Position numbers and translations under genes: made by a program. 64,000 nt of DNA from NCBI GenBank assembly GCA_032718475.1, contig JAUCBJ010005016.1:62001-126000 (forward strand), given 5' to 3'. The first letter of the stretch is position 1. The number at the start of each line of letters is the position of its first letter. The notes beneath the pieces are model-generated. The model searched no databases, had not been told where the DNA came from, and saw nothing but the letters and a program-made list of their open reading frames with translations. This DNA comes from Nemertoderma westbladi. Its lineage: Eukaryota; Xenacoelomorpha; Nemertodermatida; Nemertodermatidae. This document shows, one piece after another, positions 42,501 to 56,900 of this stretch.

Positions 42501-45500
42501 GCGCTGGAGAGGAGGTCGGATTCCGAATATTGGTGATCTACTCGGACGTCCCTTAGGTGATGGCATGTTCGTTGGAGAGGAGGTCGGATTGCGAATATTG
42601 GTGATCTACTCGGACGTCCCTTGGGTGATGGCGCTGGAGAGGAGGTCGGATTCCGAATATTGGTGATCTACTCGGACGTCCCTTAGGTGATGGCGTGTTC
42701 GTTGGAGAGGAGGTCGGATTGCGAATATTGGTGATCTACTCGGACGTCCCTTAGGTGATGGCGCTGGAGAGGAGGTCGGATTGCGAATATTGGTGATCTA
42801 CTCGGACGTCCCTTAGGTGATGGCGTGTTCGTTGGAGAGGAGGTCGGATTCCGAATATTGGTGATCTACTCGGACGTCCCTTAGGTGATGGCGTGTTCGT
42901 TGGAGAGGAGGTCGGATTCCGAATATTGGTGATCTACTCGGACATCCCTTAGGTGATGGTGTGTTCGTTGGAGAGGAGGTCGGATTGCGAATATTGGTGA
43001 TCTACTCGGACGTCCCTTAGGTGATGGCGCTGGAGATGAGGTCGGATTGCGAATATTGGTGATCTACTCGGACGTCCCTTAGGTGATGGCGCTGGAGAGG
43101 AGGTCGGATTCCGAATATTGGTGATCTATTCGGACGTCCTTTAGGTGATGCGCGTTCGTTGGAGAGGAGGTCGGATTGCGAATATTGGTGATCTACTCGG
43201 ACGTCCCTTGGGTGATGGCGCTGGAGAGGAGGTCGGATTCCGAATATTGGTGATCTACTCGGACGTCCCTTAGGTGATGGCGTGTTCGTTGGAGAGGAGG
43301 TCGGATTGCGAATATTGGTGATCTACTCGGACGTCCCTTGGGTGATGGCGCTGGAGAGGAGGTCGGATTCCGAATATTGGTGATCTACTCGGACGTCCCT
43401 TAGGTGATGGCGTGTTCGTTGGAGAGGAGGTCGGATTGCGAATATTGGTGATCTACTCGGACATCCCTTAGGTGATGGCGCTGGAGAGGAGGTCGGATTG
43501 CGAATATTGGTGATCTACTCGGACGTCCCTTAGGTGATGGCGTGTTCGTTGGAGAGGAGGTCGGATTCCGAATATTGGTGATCTACTCGGACGTCCCTTA
43601 GGTGATGGCGTGTTCATTGGAGAGGAGGTCGGATTCCGAATATTGGTGATCTACTCGGACATCCCTTAGGTGATGGTGTGTTCGTTGGAGAGGAGGTCGG
43701 ATTGCGAATATTGGTGATCTACTCGGACGTCCCTTAGGTGATGGCGCTGGAGATGAGGTCGGATTGCGAATATTGGTGATCTACTCGGACGTCCCTTAGG
43801 TGATGGCGCTGGAGAGGAGGTCGGATTCCGAATATTGGTGATCTACTCGGACGTCCCTTAGGTGATGGCGCTGGAGAGGAGGTCGGATTCCGAATATTGG
43901 TGATCTACTCGGACGTCCCTTAGGTGATGGCGCTGGAGAGGAGGTCGGATTCCGAATATTGGTGATCTACTCGGACGTCCCTTAGGTGATGGCACTGGAG
44001 AGGAGGTCGGATTCCGAATATTGGTGATCTACTCGGACGTCCCTTAGGTGATGGCGCTGGAGAGGAGGTCGGATTCCGAATATTGGTGATCTACTCGGAC
44101 GTCCCTTAGGTGATGCGCGTTCGTTGGAGAGGAGGTCGGATTGCGAATATTGGTGATCTACTTGGACGTCCCTTAGGTGATGGTGCTGGGGAGGAGGTCG
44201 GATTCTGAATATTGGTGATCTATTCGGACGTCCCTTAGGTGATGCGCGTTCGTTGGTGAGGAGGTCGGATTCCGAATATTGGTGATCTACTCGGACGTCC
44301 CTTAGGTGATGGCGCTGGAGAGGAGGTCGGATTGCGAATATTGGTGATCTACTCGGACGTCCCTTAGGTGATGGCGCTGGAGAGGAGTTCGGATTCCGAA
44401 TATTGGTGATCTACTCGGACGTCCCTTAGGTGATGGCGCTGGAGAGGAGGTCGGATTGCGAATATTGGTGATCTACTCGGACGTCCCTTAGGTGATGGCG
44501 CTGGAGAGGAGGTCGGATTCCGAATATTGGTGATCTACTCGGACGTCCCTTAGGTGATGGCGCTGGAGAGGAGGTCGGATTCCGAATATTGGTGATCTAC
44601 TCGGACGTCCCTTAGGTGATGGCATGTTCGTTGGAGAGGAGGTCGGATTGCGAATATTGGTGATCTACTCGGACGTCCCTTGGGTGATGGCGCTGGAGAG
44701 GAGGTCGGATTCCGAATATTGGTGATCTACTCGGACGTCCCTTAGGTGATGGCGTGTTCGTTGGAGAGGAGGTCGGATTGCGAATATTGGTGATCTACTC
44801 GGACGTCCCTTAGGTGATGGTGCTGGAGAGGAGGTCGGATTGCGAATATTGGTGATCTACTCGGACGTCCCTTAGGTGATGGCGTGTTCGTTGGAGAGGA
44901 GGTCGGATTCCGAATATTGGTGATCTACTCGGACGTCCCTTAGGTGATGGCGTGTTCGTTGGAGAGGAGGTCGGATTCCGAATATTGGTGATCTACTCGG
45001 ACATCCCTTAGGTGATGGTGTGTTCGTTGGAGAGGAGGTCGGATTGCGAATATTGGTGATCTACTCGGACGTCCCTTAGGTGATGGCGCTGGAGATGAGG
45101 TCGGATTGCGAATATTGGTGATCTACTCGGACGTCCCTTAGGTGATGGCGCTGGAGAGGAGGTCGGATTCCGAATATTGGTGATCTATTCGTACGTCCTT
45201 TAGGTGATGCGCGTTCGTTGGAGAGGAGGTCGGATTGCGAATATTGGTGATCTACTCGGACGTCCCTTGGGTGATGGCGCTGGAGAGGAGGTCGGATTCC
45301 GAATATTGGTGATCTACTCGGACGTCCCTTAGGTGATGGCGTGTTCGTTGGAGAGGAGGTCGGATTGCGAATATTGGTGATCTACTCGGACGTCCCTTGG
45401 GTGATGGCGCTGGAGAGGAGGTCGGATTCCGAATATTGGTGATCTACTCGGACGTCCCTTAGGTGATGGCGTGTTCGTTGGAGAGGAGGTCGGATTGCGA

Positions 45501-47533
45501 ATATTGGTGATCTACTCGGACATCCCTTAGGTGATGGCGCTGGAGAGGAGGTCGGATTGCGAATATTGGTGATCTACTCGGACGTCCCTTAGGTGATGGC
45601 GTGTTCGTTGGAGAGGAGGTCGGATTCCGAATATTGGTGATCTACTCGGATGTCCCTTAGGTGATGGCGTGTTCATTGGAGAGGAGGTCGGATTCCGAAT
45701 ATTGGTGATCTACTCGGACATCCCTTAGGTGATGGTGTGTTCGTTGGAGAGGAGGTCGGATTGCGAATATTGGTGATCTACTCGGACGTCCCTTAGGTGA
45801 TGGCGCTGGAGATGAGGTCGGATTGCGAATATTGGTGATCTACTCGGACGTCCCTTAGGTGATGGCGCTGGAGAGGAGGTCGGATTCCGAATATTGGTGA
45901 TCTATTCGGACGTCCCTTAGGTGATGCGCGTTCGTTGGAGAGGAGGTCGGATTGCGAATATTGGTGATCTACTCGGACGTCCCTTGGGTGATGGCGCTGG
46001 AGAGGAGGTCGGATTCCGAATATTGGTGATCTACTCGGACGTCCCTTAGGTGATGGCGTGTTCGTTGGAGAGGAGGTCGGATTGCGAATATTGGTGATCT
46101 ACTCGGACGTCCCTTGGGTGATGGCGCTGGAGAGGAGGTCGGATACCGAATATTGGTGATCTACTCGGACGTCCCTTAGGTGATGGCGTGTTCGTTGGAG
46201 TGGAGGTCGGATTGCGAATATTGGTGATCTACTCGGACGTCCCTTAGGTGATGGCGCTGGAGAGGAGGTCGGATTGCGAATATTGGTGATCTACTCGGAC
46301 TTCCCTTAGGTGATGGCGTGTTCGTTGGAGAGGAGGTCGGATTCCGAATATTGGTGATCTACTCGGACGTCCCTTAGGTGATGGCGTGTTCGTTGGAGAG
46401 GAGGTCGGATTCCGAATATTGGTGATCTACTCGGACGTCCCTTAGGTGATGGTGTGTTCGTTGGAGAGGAGGTCGGATTGCGAATATTGGTGATCTACTC
46501 GGACGTCCCTTAGGTGATGGCGCTGGAAAGGAGGTCGGATTGCGAATATTGGTGATCTACTCGGACGTCCCTTAGGTGATGGCGCTGGAGAGGAGGTCGG
46601 ATTCCGAATATTGGTGATCTATTCGGACGTCCCTTAGGTGATGCGCGTTCGTTGGAGAGGAGGTCGGATTGCGAATATTGGTGATCTACTCGGACGTCCC
46701 TTGGGTGATGGCGCTGGAGAGGAGGTCGGATTCCGAATATTGGTGATCTACTCGGACGTCCCTTAGGTGATGGCGCTGGAGAGGAGGTCGGATTGCGAAT
46801 ATTGGTGATCTACTCAGACGTCCCTTGGGTGATGGCGCTGGAGAGGAGGTCGGATTCCGAATATTGGTGATCTACTCGGACGTCCCTTAGGTGATGGCGC
46901 TGGAGAGGAGGTCGGATTGCGAATATTGGTGATCTACTCGGACGTCCCTTAGGTGATGGCGCTGGAGAGGAGGTCGGATTGCGAATATTGGTGATCTACT
47001 CGGACGTCCCTTAGGTGATGGCGCTGGAGAGGAGGTCGGATTCCGAATATTGGTGATCTACTCGGACGTCCCTTAGGTGATGGCGCTGGAGAGGAGGTCG
47101 GATTGCGAATATTGGTGATCTACTCGGACGTCCCTTAGGTGATGGCGCTGGAGAGGAGGTCGGATTGCGAATATTGGTGATCTACTCGGACGTCCCTTAG
47201 GTGATGGCGCTGGAGAGGAGGTCGGATTCCGAATATTGGTGATCTACTCGGACGTCCCTTAGGTGATGGCGTGTTCGTTGGAGAGGAGGTCGGATTGCGA
47301 ATATTGGTGATCTACTCGGACGTCCCTTGGGTGATGGCGCTGGAGAGGAGGTCGGATTCCGAATATTGGTGATCTACTCGGACGTTCCTTAGGTGATGGC
47401 GCTGGAGAGGAGGTCGGATTGCGAATATTGGTGATCTACTCGGACGTCCCTTGGGTGATGGCGCTGGAGAGGAGGTCGGATTCCGAATATTGGTGATCTA
47501 CTCGGACGTCCCTTAGGTGATGGCGCGTTCGTA
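39511..47533. repeat. 8-kb satellite of 62- and 65-68-bp units with higher-order repeats
   Basis: About 125 tandem copies of a unit whose core reads gaatattggtgatctactcg. Two length classes alternate: units ending ggcgct (62 bp) and units ending in gcgttcgtt-type extensions (65-68 bp). Diagnostic sites (gattgcg/gattccg, ctact/ctatt) vary. Marker variants recur at fixed distance: gaggagttcgg near 42326 and 44392, and gattctgaat near 42142 and 44207, about 2.06 kb apart, showing a higher-order repeat. The open frames within it are artefacts. Confidence 0.95.
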
Positions 47534-47861
47534 AAGTATGTAAGGCGCAACAAACTGCGTTACCTGCGGCTCCCCTCACTTTTTCAAAACAGCTAGTTTT
47601 TCCTTTTTTTTTGTAAGAAATTAAGTTCTAGAACATATATTATTGTTCTAGAACACTTTAAATAAGTAAATAAACTGAATTTTTATTTCTGGAGTTTTGT
47701 AGCGATTTGCATTCGAAATCTTAAAAATGTTTTTTCAATATTTATCAATGTAACGAAAACTGTGTTTCTAAAACACGCATGTAAATTCTAAATATTTGTT
47801 AAGTTAAGTGTATTATATATTATATTATATATCTATTTGTTACGGAAGCCCATAGCGGCCA
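47534..47861. other. Spacer between satellite and minisatellite foldback
   Basis: AT-rich DNA with two copies of the palindrome gttctagaac (47625-47634 and 47645-47654), the same palindrome seen in the 28691-29750 element. Confidence 0.45.
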
Positions 47862-49943
47862 GGGCACAAACATTAATGTGGGACACAAACATTAATGTGG
47901 GACACAAACATTAATGTGGGACACAAACATTAAAGAGGAACACAAACATTAATTAGGGACACAAACATTAATGAGGGACACACATTAATGAGGGACACAA
48001 ACATTAATGAGGGACACAAACATTAATGAGGAACACACATTAATGAGGGACACCAACATTAATGAGGAACACACATTAATGAGGGACACAAACATTAATG
48101 TGGGACACAAACATTAATGTGGGACACAAACATTAATGAGGGGCACATTAATGAGGGACACAAACATTAATGAGGGACACAAACATTAATGGGGGTCACA
48201 AACATTAAAGAGGAACACAAACATTAATTAGGGACACAAACATTAATGAGGGACACACATTAATGAGGGACACAAACATTAATGAGGGACACAAACATTA
48301 ATGAGGAACACACATTAATGAGGGACACCAACATTAATGAGGAACACACATTAATGAGGGACACAAACATTAATGAGGGACACACATTAATGAGGGACAC
48401 AAACATTAATGAATGACACAAACATTAATAAGGGACACAAACATTAATGAGGGACACACATTAATGAGGGACACAAACATTAATGAGGGACACACATTAA
48501 TGAGGGACACAAACATTAATGAGGGACACACATTAATGAGGGACACAAACATTAATGAGGGACACACATTAATGAGGGACACATATTAATGAGGGACACA
48601 AACATTAATAAGGGACAAACATTAATCAGAGGGACAAACATTAATGAGGGACACAAACATTAATTGAGGGGCACAAACATTAATGAGGGACACAAACATT
48701 AATGAGGGACACAAACATTAATGAGGGACACACATTAATGAGGGACACAAACATTAATGAGGGACACAAACATTAAAGAGGGACACAAATTAATGAGGGA
48801 CACAAACATTAATGAGGGACACACATTAATGAGGGACACAAACATTATTGAGGGACACACATTAATGAGGGACACAAACATTAATGAGGGACACAAACAT
48901 TAAAGAGGAACACAAACATTAATTAGGCAAACAAACATTAATGAGGGACACAAACATTAAAGAGGAACACAAACATTAATTAGGCAAACAAACATTAATG
49001 AGGGACATCTTAATAGTTAATAGACACCTTAATAATTTGTCTATGCCTAGGGGCCACACATATGCTTAATCCAGCTCTGGGGGGACACCTTAATGGGGTC
49101 AATGCTTCCCAATGAATATTAATAAGGGCGATGGCGATGCTTGCCTTCAGACATTATTAGATATTGATTAGCTCAAAATGTAGACAATTACAATTCCATG
49201 TAGTTCCAGAAGGATGCCTATTAAGCTATATTTAATATCTTTGTTGCCGTTGAAGGGTGATAATGTTTACAGTGTGGGATAGGGAAAATGCTAGGTACTG
49301 CTAGCCGTAATAATGAAACTATTTAAACTATTCAATATAAATCCGGTGAGGTAGAAATAGTTTTGATGCATTTGTGGTATAAGTTTCTGTGATGGAACTT
49401 GTAAACTTGTAAGCAAGCATATTATGTGTGATTTGAAAAGTCATTGGTCATCAATAAAAAGATCATCAATGAAAGGTGTCATTAATGTTTGTGCCCCTTA
49501 TTAATGTTTGTGTCCCTCAATAATGTTTGTGTCCCTCATTAATGTGTGTCCCTCAATAATGTTTGTGTCCCTCATTAATGTTTGTGTCCCTCATTAATGT
49601 GTGTCCCTCATTAATGTGTGTCCCTCAATAATGTTTGTGTCCCTCATTAATGTTTGTGTCCCTCAATAATGTGTGTCCCTCAATAATGTTTGTGTCCCTC
49701 ATTAATGTTTGTGTCCCTCATTAATGTGTGTCCCTCAATAATGTTTGTGTCCCTCATTAATGTTTGTGTCCCTCATTAATGTTTGTGTCCCTCATTAATG
49801 TGTGTCCCTCAATAATGTTTGTGTCCCTCATTAATGTTTGTGTCCCTCAATAATGTTTGTGTCCCTCATTAATGTTTGTGCCCCTTATTAATGTGTGTCC
49901 CTCATTAATGTTTGTGCCCCTTATTAATGTGTGTCCCTCATTA
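47862..49943. mobile_element. Foldback structure of opposed 19-bp minisatellite arrays
   Basis: The left array 47862-49016 is made of ACACAAACATTAATGAGGG and a 17-bp short form. The right array 49478-49943 is the reverse complement (CCCTCATTAATGTTTGTGT). Between them is a 460-bp single-copy centre with a few stray units. The arrays could pair into a long hairpin. The layout parallels the 15-bp foldback element upstream but with unrelated sequence. No coding capacity in the centre. Confidence 0.88.
49017..49477. other. Centre of the minisatellite foldback
   Basis: Single-copy AT-rich DNA with isolated gacaccttaatgggg units at the edges. No ORF of note. Confidence 0.45.
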
Positions 49944-50474
49944 GGGTGAGTGAGGGAGACTTGACTTTAGGGGAGACTTGATTTTTTTTAATAACTCAAA
50001 AACGATTGTAAATTATTTAACAATACCACACAAAAATGTGTAAAATACATGTTGGCTACACCCGTGCAACAATGTTTTATTACCTTTTGGTTATTTTTTG
50101 TTTTATTGTCAATAAACGTTTTCTGGATTCAAAAGTAAATTTTTGCCCTTTACAACGAATGAAATATCGCATCCTTATTTTACTGTATGTTAATTGTAAT
50201 TCACACCATCTGTTGACTAATTATTGTGAACTATCCTGCCATATATTGTTTTCCAGTTTTGGTTCAGCCGTTTTGAAATTATATCAATTAATATAAAAAA
50301 AGCCCATGTGGGGAGACATGACGCACGAGTGTGAGGGAGACTTGAAGCCTTCAATGCTGACGTCTACCTAGAGATACACCCACGTAGAGAACCTTTACAT
50401 CAGAGCACTCCAACTAGTTGAGCGGCACTTACACAGACCAAGCTATCAATGGAATGTGAATACAATGGAGTGGC

Positions 50475-50507
<33 letters not shown>

Positions 50508-50975
50508 AGCCAACCAACTCTTCCTTCCCTCTTTGCAATGTAATTAGTAGCCCGCCAACTGGGTGATTGACAGATTAAACACGTTGTGGGGTCTTCGAGC
50601 AGCACGTGTTCAAATGTTCAGGCACGTGTTCAAATGTTCAATGACTGAGCAGCGACTAGTTAACAAATTTATGAGACTATTTTTTTACTTAATTAAAGTA
50701 TAAATAAAACACATGAGAAATAATATTATAAAATATTACACGGAACAAAATGTAAAATACAATACAACTACTATTACTAACGGAATTATACGGTATGATT
50801 TCATAGTATAGCTCTCACTAAATATTAATATATTTAGTTGAAATCGAGACACACAAATAATATGAATAGATATATCACCAAGAATATACAAATACTGAAT
50901 GAACAATATTTAAATGTGACACATATAGTTAGTTAATATAATTAATTAGACAGGCAGTTTTATTATAGATATATA
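49944..50975. other. Spacer before the 49-bp satellite
   Basis: Contains gtgagggagacttga near 49950 and again near 50325 (direct repeat flanking about 370 bp), a GA microsatellite at about 50477-50502 and a doubled cacgtgttcaaatgttca near 50600-50640. The 86-codon frame at 50036 shows no recognisable features. Confidence 0.5.
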
Positions 50976-53900
50976 AAACTAATGGAGCGGGAGTATATGA
51001 CGTAGTTTGTAGAAGAGACCACCGGTCCTAATGGAGCGGGAGTATATGACGTAGTTTGTAGAAGGGACCACTGGTCCTAATGGAGCGGGAGTATGTGACG
51101 TAGTTTGTAGAAGAGACCACCGGTCCTAATGGAGCGGGAGTATATGACGTAGTTTGTAGAAGGGACCACTGGTCCTAATGGAGCGGGAGTATATGACGTA
51201 GTTTGTAGAAGAGACCACCAGTCCTAGTGGAGCGGGAGTATATGACGTAGTTTGTAGAAGGGACCACTGGTCCTAGTGGAGCGGGAGTATATGACGTAGT
51301 TTGTAGAAGGGACCACCAGTCCTAGTGGAGCGGGAGTATATGACGTAGTTTGTAGAAGGGACCACCGGTCCTAATGGAGCGGGAGTATATGACGTAGTTT
51401 GTAGAAGGGACCACTGGTCCTAATGGAGCGGGAGTATATGACGTAGTTTGTAGAAGGGACCACCGGTCCTAATGGAGCGGGAGTATATGACGTAGTTTGT
51501 AGAAGGGACCACTGGTCCTAGTGGAGCGGGAGTATATTACGTAGTTTGTAGAAGGGACCACCAGTCCTAGTGGAGCGGGAGTATATGACGTAGTTTGTAG
51601 AAGGGACCACCGGTCCTAATGGAGCGGGAGTATATGACGTAGTTTGTAGAAGGGACCACCAGTCCTAGTGGAGCGGGAGTATATGACGTAGTTTGTAGAA
51701 GAGACCACCGGTCCTAATGGAGCGGGAGTATATGACGTAGTTTGTAGAAGGGACCACTGGTCCTAATGGAGCGGGAGTATATGACGTAGTTTGTAGAAGA
51801 GACCACCAGTCCTAGTGGAGCGGGAGTATATGACGTAGTTTGTAGAAGGGACCACCAGTCCTAGTGGAGCGGGAGTATATGACGTAGTTTGTAGAAGGGA
51901 CCACTGGTCCTAGTGGAGCGGGAGTATATGACGTAGTTTGTAGAAGGGACCACCAGACCTAATGGAGTGGGAGTATATGACGTAGTTTGTAGAAGAGACC
52001 ACTGGTCCTAGTGGAGCGGGAGTATATGACGTAGTTTGTAGAAGAGACCACTGGTCCTAATGGAGCGGGAGTATATGACGTAGTTTGTAGAAGAGACCAC
52101 CGGTCCTAATGGAGCGGGAGTATATGATGTAGTTTGTGAGCGGGAGTATATGACGTAGTTTGTAGAAGGGACCACCAGTCCTAGTGGAGCGGGAGTATAT
52201 GACGTAGTTTGTAGAAGGGACCACCGGTCCTAATGGAGCGGGAGTATATGACGTAGTTTGTAGAAGGGACCACTGGTCCTAATGGAGCGGGAGTATATGA
52301 CGTAGTTTGTAGAAGGGACCACCGGTCCTAATGGAGCGGGAGTATATGACGTAGTTTGTAGAAGGGACCACTGGTCCTAGTGGAGCGGGAGTATATTACG
52401 TAGTTTGTAGAAGGGACCACCAGTCCTAGTGGAGCGGGAGTATATGACGTAGTTTGTAGAAGGGACCACCGGTCCTAATGGAGCGGGAGTATATGACGTA
52501 GTTTGTAGAAGGGACCACCAGTCCTAGTGGAGCGGGAGTATATGACGTAGTTTGTAGAAGAGACCACCGGTCCTAATGGAGCGGGAGTATATGACGTAGT
52601 TTGTAGAAGGGACCACTGGTCCTAATGGAGCGGGAGTATATGACGTAGTTTGTAGAAGAGACCACCAGTCCTAGTGGAGCGGGAGTATATGACGTAGTTT
52701 GTAGAAGGGACCACCAGTCCTAGTGGAGCGGGAGTATATGACGTAGTTTGTAGAAGGGACCACTGGTCCTAGTGGAGCGGGAGTATATGACGTAGTTTGT
52801 AGAAGGGACCACCAGACCTAATGGAGTGGGAGTATATGACGTAGTTTGTAGAAGAGACCACTGGTCCTAATGGAGCGGGAGTATATGACGTAGTTTGTAG
52901 AAGAGACCACCAGTCCTAGTGGAGCGGGAGTATATGACGTAGTTTGTAGAAGGGACCACTGGTCCTAGTGGAGCGGGAGTATGTGACGTAGTTTGTAGAA
53001 GGGACCACTGGTCCTAATGGAGCGGGAGTATATGACGTAGTTTGTAGAAGAGACCACCAGTCCTAGTGGAGCGGGAGTATATGACGTAGTTTGTAGAAGG
53101 GACCACTGGTCCTAATGGAGCGGGAGTATATGACGTAGTTTGTAGAAGGGACCACCAGTCCTAGTGGAGCGGGAGTATATGACGTAGTTTGTAGAAGAGA
53201 CCACCGGTCCTAGTGGAGCAGGAGTATATGACGTAGTTTGTAGAAGGGACCACCAGTCCTAGTGGAGCGGGAGTATATGACGTAGTTTGTAGAAGAGACC
53301 ACCGGTCCTAGTGGAGCGGGAGTATATGACGTAGTTTGTAGAAGAGACCACCGGTCCTAGTGGAGCGGGAGTATATGACGTAGTTTGTAGAAGGGACCAC
53401 TGGTCCTAATGGAGCGGGAGTATATGACGTAGTTTGTAGAAGAGACCACCGGTCCTAGTGGAGCGGGAGTATATGACGTAGTTTGTAGAAGGGACCACCA
53501 GTCCTAGTGGAGCGGGAGTATATGACGTAGTTTGTAGAAGAGACCACCGGTCCTAGTGGAGCGGGAGTATATGACGTAGTTTGTAGAAGGGACCACTGGT
53601 CCTAATGGAGCGGGAGTATATGACGTAGTTTGTAGAAGAGACCACCAGTCCTAGTGGAGCGGGAGTATATGACGTAGTTTGTAGAAGGGACCACTGGTCC
53701 TAATGGAGCGGGAGTATATGACGTAGTTTGTAGAAGGGACCACCAGTCCTAGTGGAGCGGGAGTATATGACGTAGTTTGTAGAAGAGACCACCAGTCCTA
53801 GTGGAGCGGGAGTATATGACGTAGTTTGTAGAAGGGACCACTGGTCCTAATGGAGCGGGAGTATATGACGTAGTTTGTAGAAGAGACCACCAGTCCTAGT

Positions 53901-56900
53901 GGAGCGGGAGTATATGACGTAGTTTGTAGAAGGGACCACCAGTCCTAATGGAGCGGGAGTATATGACGTAGTTTGTAGAAGGGACCACTGGTCCTAATGG
54001 AGCGGGAGTATATGACGTAGTTTGTAGAAGAGAGCACCAGTCCTAGTGGAGCGGGAGTATATGACGTAGTTTGTAGAAGGGACCACTGGTCCTAATGGAG
54101 CGGGAGTATATGACGTAGTTTGTAGAAGGGACCACTGGTCCTAATGGAGCGGGAGTATATGACGTAGTTTGTAGAAGGGACCACTGGTCCTAATGGAGCG
54201 GGAGTATATGACGTAGTTTGTAGAAGGGACCACTGGTCCTAATGGAGCGGGAGTATATGACGTAGTTTGTAGAAGAGACCACCAGTCCTAGTGGAGCGGG
54301 AGTATATGACGTAGTTTGTAGAAGGGACCACCAGTCCTAATGGAGCGGGAGTATATGATGTAGTTTGTAGAAGGGACCACTGGTCCTAATGGAGCGGGAG
54401 TATATGACGTAGTTTGTAGAAGGGACCACCAGTCCTAATGGAGCGGGAGTATATGATGTAGTTTGTAGAAGGGACCACTGGTCCTAATGGAGCGGGAGTA
54501 TATGACGTAGTTTGTAGAAGAGACCACCAGTCCTAGTGGAGCGGGAGTATATGACGTAGTTTGTAGAAGGGACCACCAGTCCTAATGGAGCAGGAGTATG
54601 TGATGTAGTTTGTAGAAGAGACCACCGGTCCTAATGGAGCGGGAGTATATGATGTAGTTTGTAGAAGAGACCACTGGTCCTAATGGAGCAGGAGTATATG
54701 ACGTAGTTTGTAGAAGAGACCACTGGTCCTAATGGAGCGGGAGTATATGATGTAGTTTGTAGAAGAGACCACTGGTCCTAATGGAGCGGGAGTATATGAC
54801 GTAGTTTGTAGAAGAGACCACCAGTCCTAGTGGAGCGGGAGTATATGACGTAGTTTGTAGAAGGGACCACCGGTCCTAATGGAGCGGGAGTATATGATGT
54901 AGTTTGTAGAAGAGACCACTGGTCCTAATGGAGCGGGAGTATATGACGTAGTTTGTAGAAGAGACCACCAGTCCTAGTGGAGCGGGAGTATATGACGTAG
55001 TTTGTAGAAGAGACCACCAGTCCTAATGGAGCAGGAGTATATGATGTAGTTTGTAGAAGAGACCACCGGTCCTAATGGAGCGGGAGTATATGATGTAGTT
55101 TGTAGAAGAGACCACCAGTCCTAATGGAGCAGGAGTATATGATGTAGTTTGTAGAAGAGACCACTGGTCCTAATGGAGCGGGAGTATATGACGTAGTTTG
55201 TAGAAGAGACCACCAGTCCTAGTGGAGCGGGAGTATATGACGTAGTTTGTAGAAGGGACCACTGGTCCTAATGGAGCGGGAGTATATGACGTAGTTTGTA
55301 GAAGAGACCACTGGTCCTAATGGAGCGGGAGTATATGACGTAGTTTGTAGAAGAGACCACCAGTCCTAGTGGAGCGGGAGTATATGACGTAGTTTGTAGA
55401 AGGGACCACTGGTCCTAATGGAGCGGGAGTATATGATGTAGTTTGTAGAAGGGACCACTGGTCCTAATGGAGCGGGAGTATATGACGTAGTTTGTAGAAG
55501 GGACCACTGGTCCTAATGGAGCGGGAGTATATGACGTAGTTTGTAGAAGGGACCACTGGTCCTAATGGAGCGGGAGTATATGACGTAGTTTGTAGAAGGG
55601 ACCACTGGTCCTAATGGAGCGGGAGTATATGATGTAGTTTGTAGAAGAGACCACCAGTCCTAGTGGAGCGGGAGTATATGATGTAGTTTGTAGAAGAGAC
55701 CACCAGTCCTAGTGGAGCGGGAGTATATGACGTAGTTTGTAGAAGGGACCACTGGTCCTAATGGAGCGGGAGTATATGACGTAGTTTGTAGAAGGGACCA
55801 CTGGTCCTAATGGAGCGGGAGTATATGACGTAGTTTGTAGAAGGGACCACTGGTCCTAATGGAGCGGGAGTATATGATGTAGTTTGTAGAAGAGACCACC
55901 AGTCCTAGTGGAGCGGGAGTATATGATGTAGTTTGTAGAAGAGACCACCAGTTCTAGTGGAGCGGGAGTATATGACGTAGTTTGTAGAAGGGACCACTGG
56001 TCCTAATGGAGCGGGAGTATATGACGTAGTTTGTAGAAGGGACCACTGGTCCTAATGGAGCGGGAGTATATGACGTAGTTTGTAGAAGGGACCACTGGTC
56101 CTAATGGAGCGGGAGTATATGATGTAGTTTGTAGAAGAGACCACCAGTCCTAGTGGAGCGGGAGTATGTGATGTAGTTTGTAGAAGAGACCACTGGTCCT
56201 AATGGAGCGGGAGTATATGACGTAGTTTGTAGAAGGGACCACTGGTCCTAATGGAGCGGGAGTATATGACGTAGTTTGTAGAAGGGACCACTGGTCCTAA
56301 TGGAGCGGGAGTATATGATGTAGTTTGTAGAAGAGACCACCAGTCCTAGTGGAGCGGGAGTATATGATGTAGTTTGTAGAAGGGACCACCAGTCCTAGTG
56401 GAGCGGGAGTATATGACGTAGTTTGTAGAAGGGACCACTGGTCCTAATGGAGCGGGAGTATATGACGTAGTTTGTAGAAGGGACCACTGGTCCTAATGGA
56501 GCGGGAGTATATGACGTAGTTTGTAGAAGAGACCACTGGTCCTAATGGAGCGGGAGTATATGACGTAGTTTGTAGAAGGGACCACTGGTCCTAATGGAGC
56601 GGGAGTATATGACGTAGTTTGTAGAAGAGACCACCAGTCCTAGTGGAGCGGGAGTATATGACGTAGTTTGTAGAAGGGACCACTGGTCCTAATGGAGCGG
56701 GAGTATATGACGTAGTTTGTAGAAGAGACCACCAGTCCTAGTGGAGCGGGAGTATATGACGTAGTTTGTAGAAGGGACCACTGGTCCTAATGGAGCGGGA
56801 GTATATGACGTAGTTTGTAGAAGAGACCACCAGTCCTAATGGAGCGGGAGTATATGACGTAGTTTGTAGAAGGGACCACTGGTCCTAATGGAGCGGGAGT

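Noticed and set aside
39511-47533. CRISPR-like regular repeats
   Set aside because: Units are head-to-tail with no unique spacers, the DNA is eukaryotic, and there are no cas genes. It is a satellite.
50036-50296. 86-codon ORF as a gene
   Set aside because: Nominal start is within AT-rich DNA, there is no conserved motif, and composition is like the flanks.
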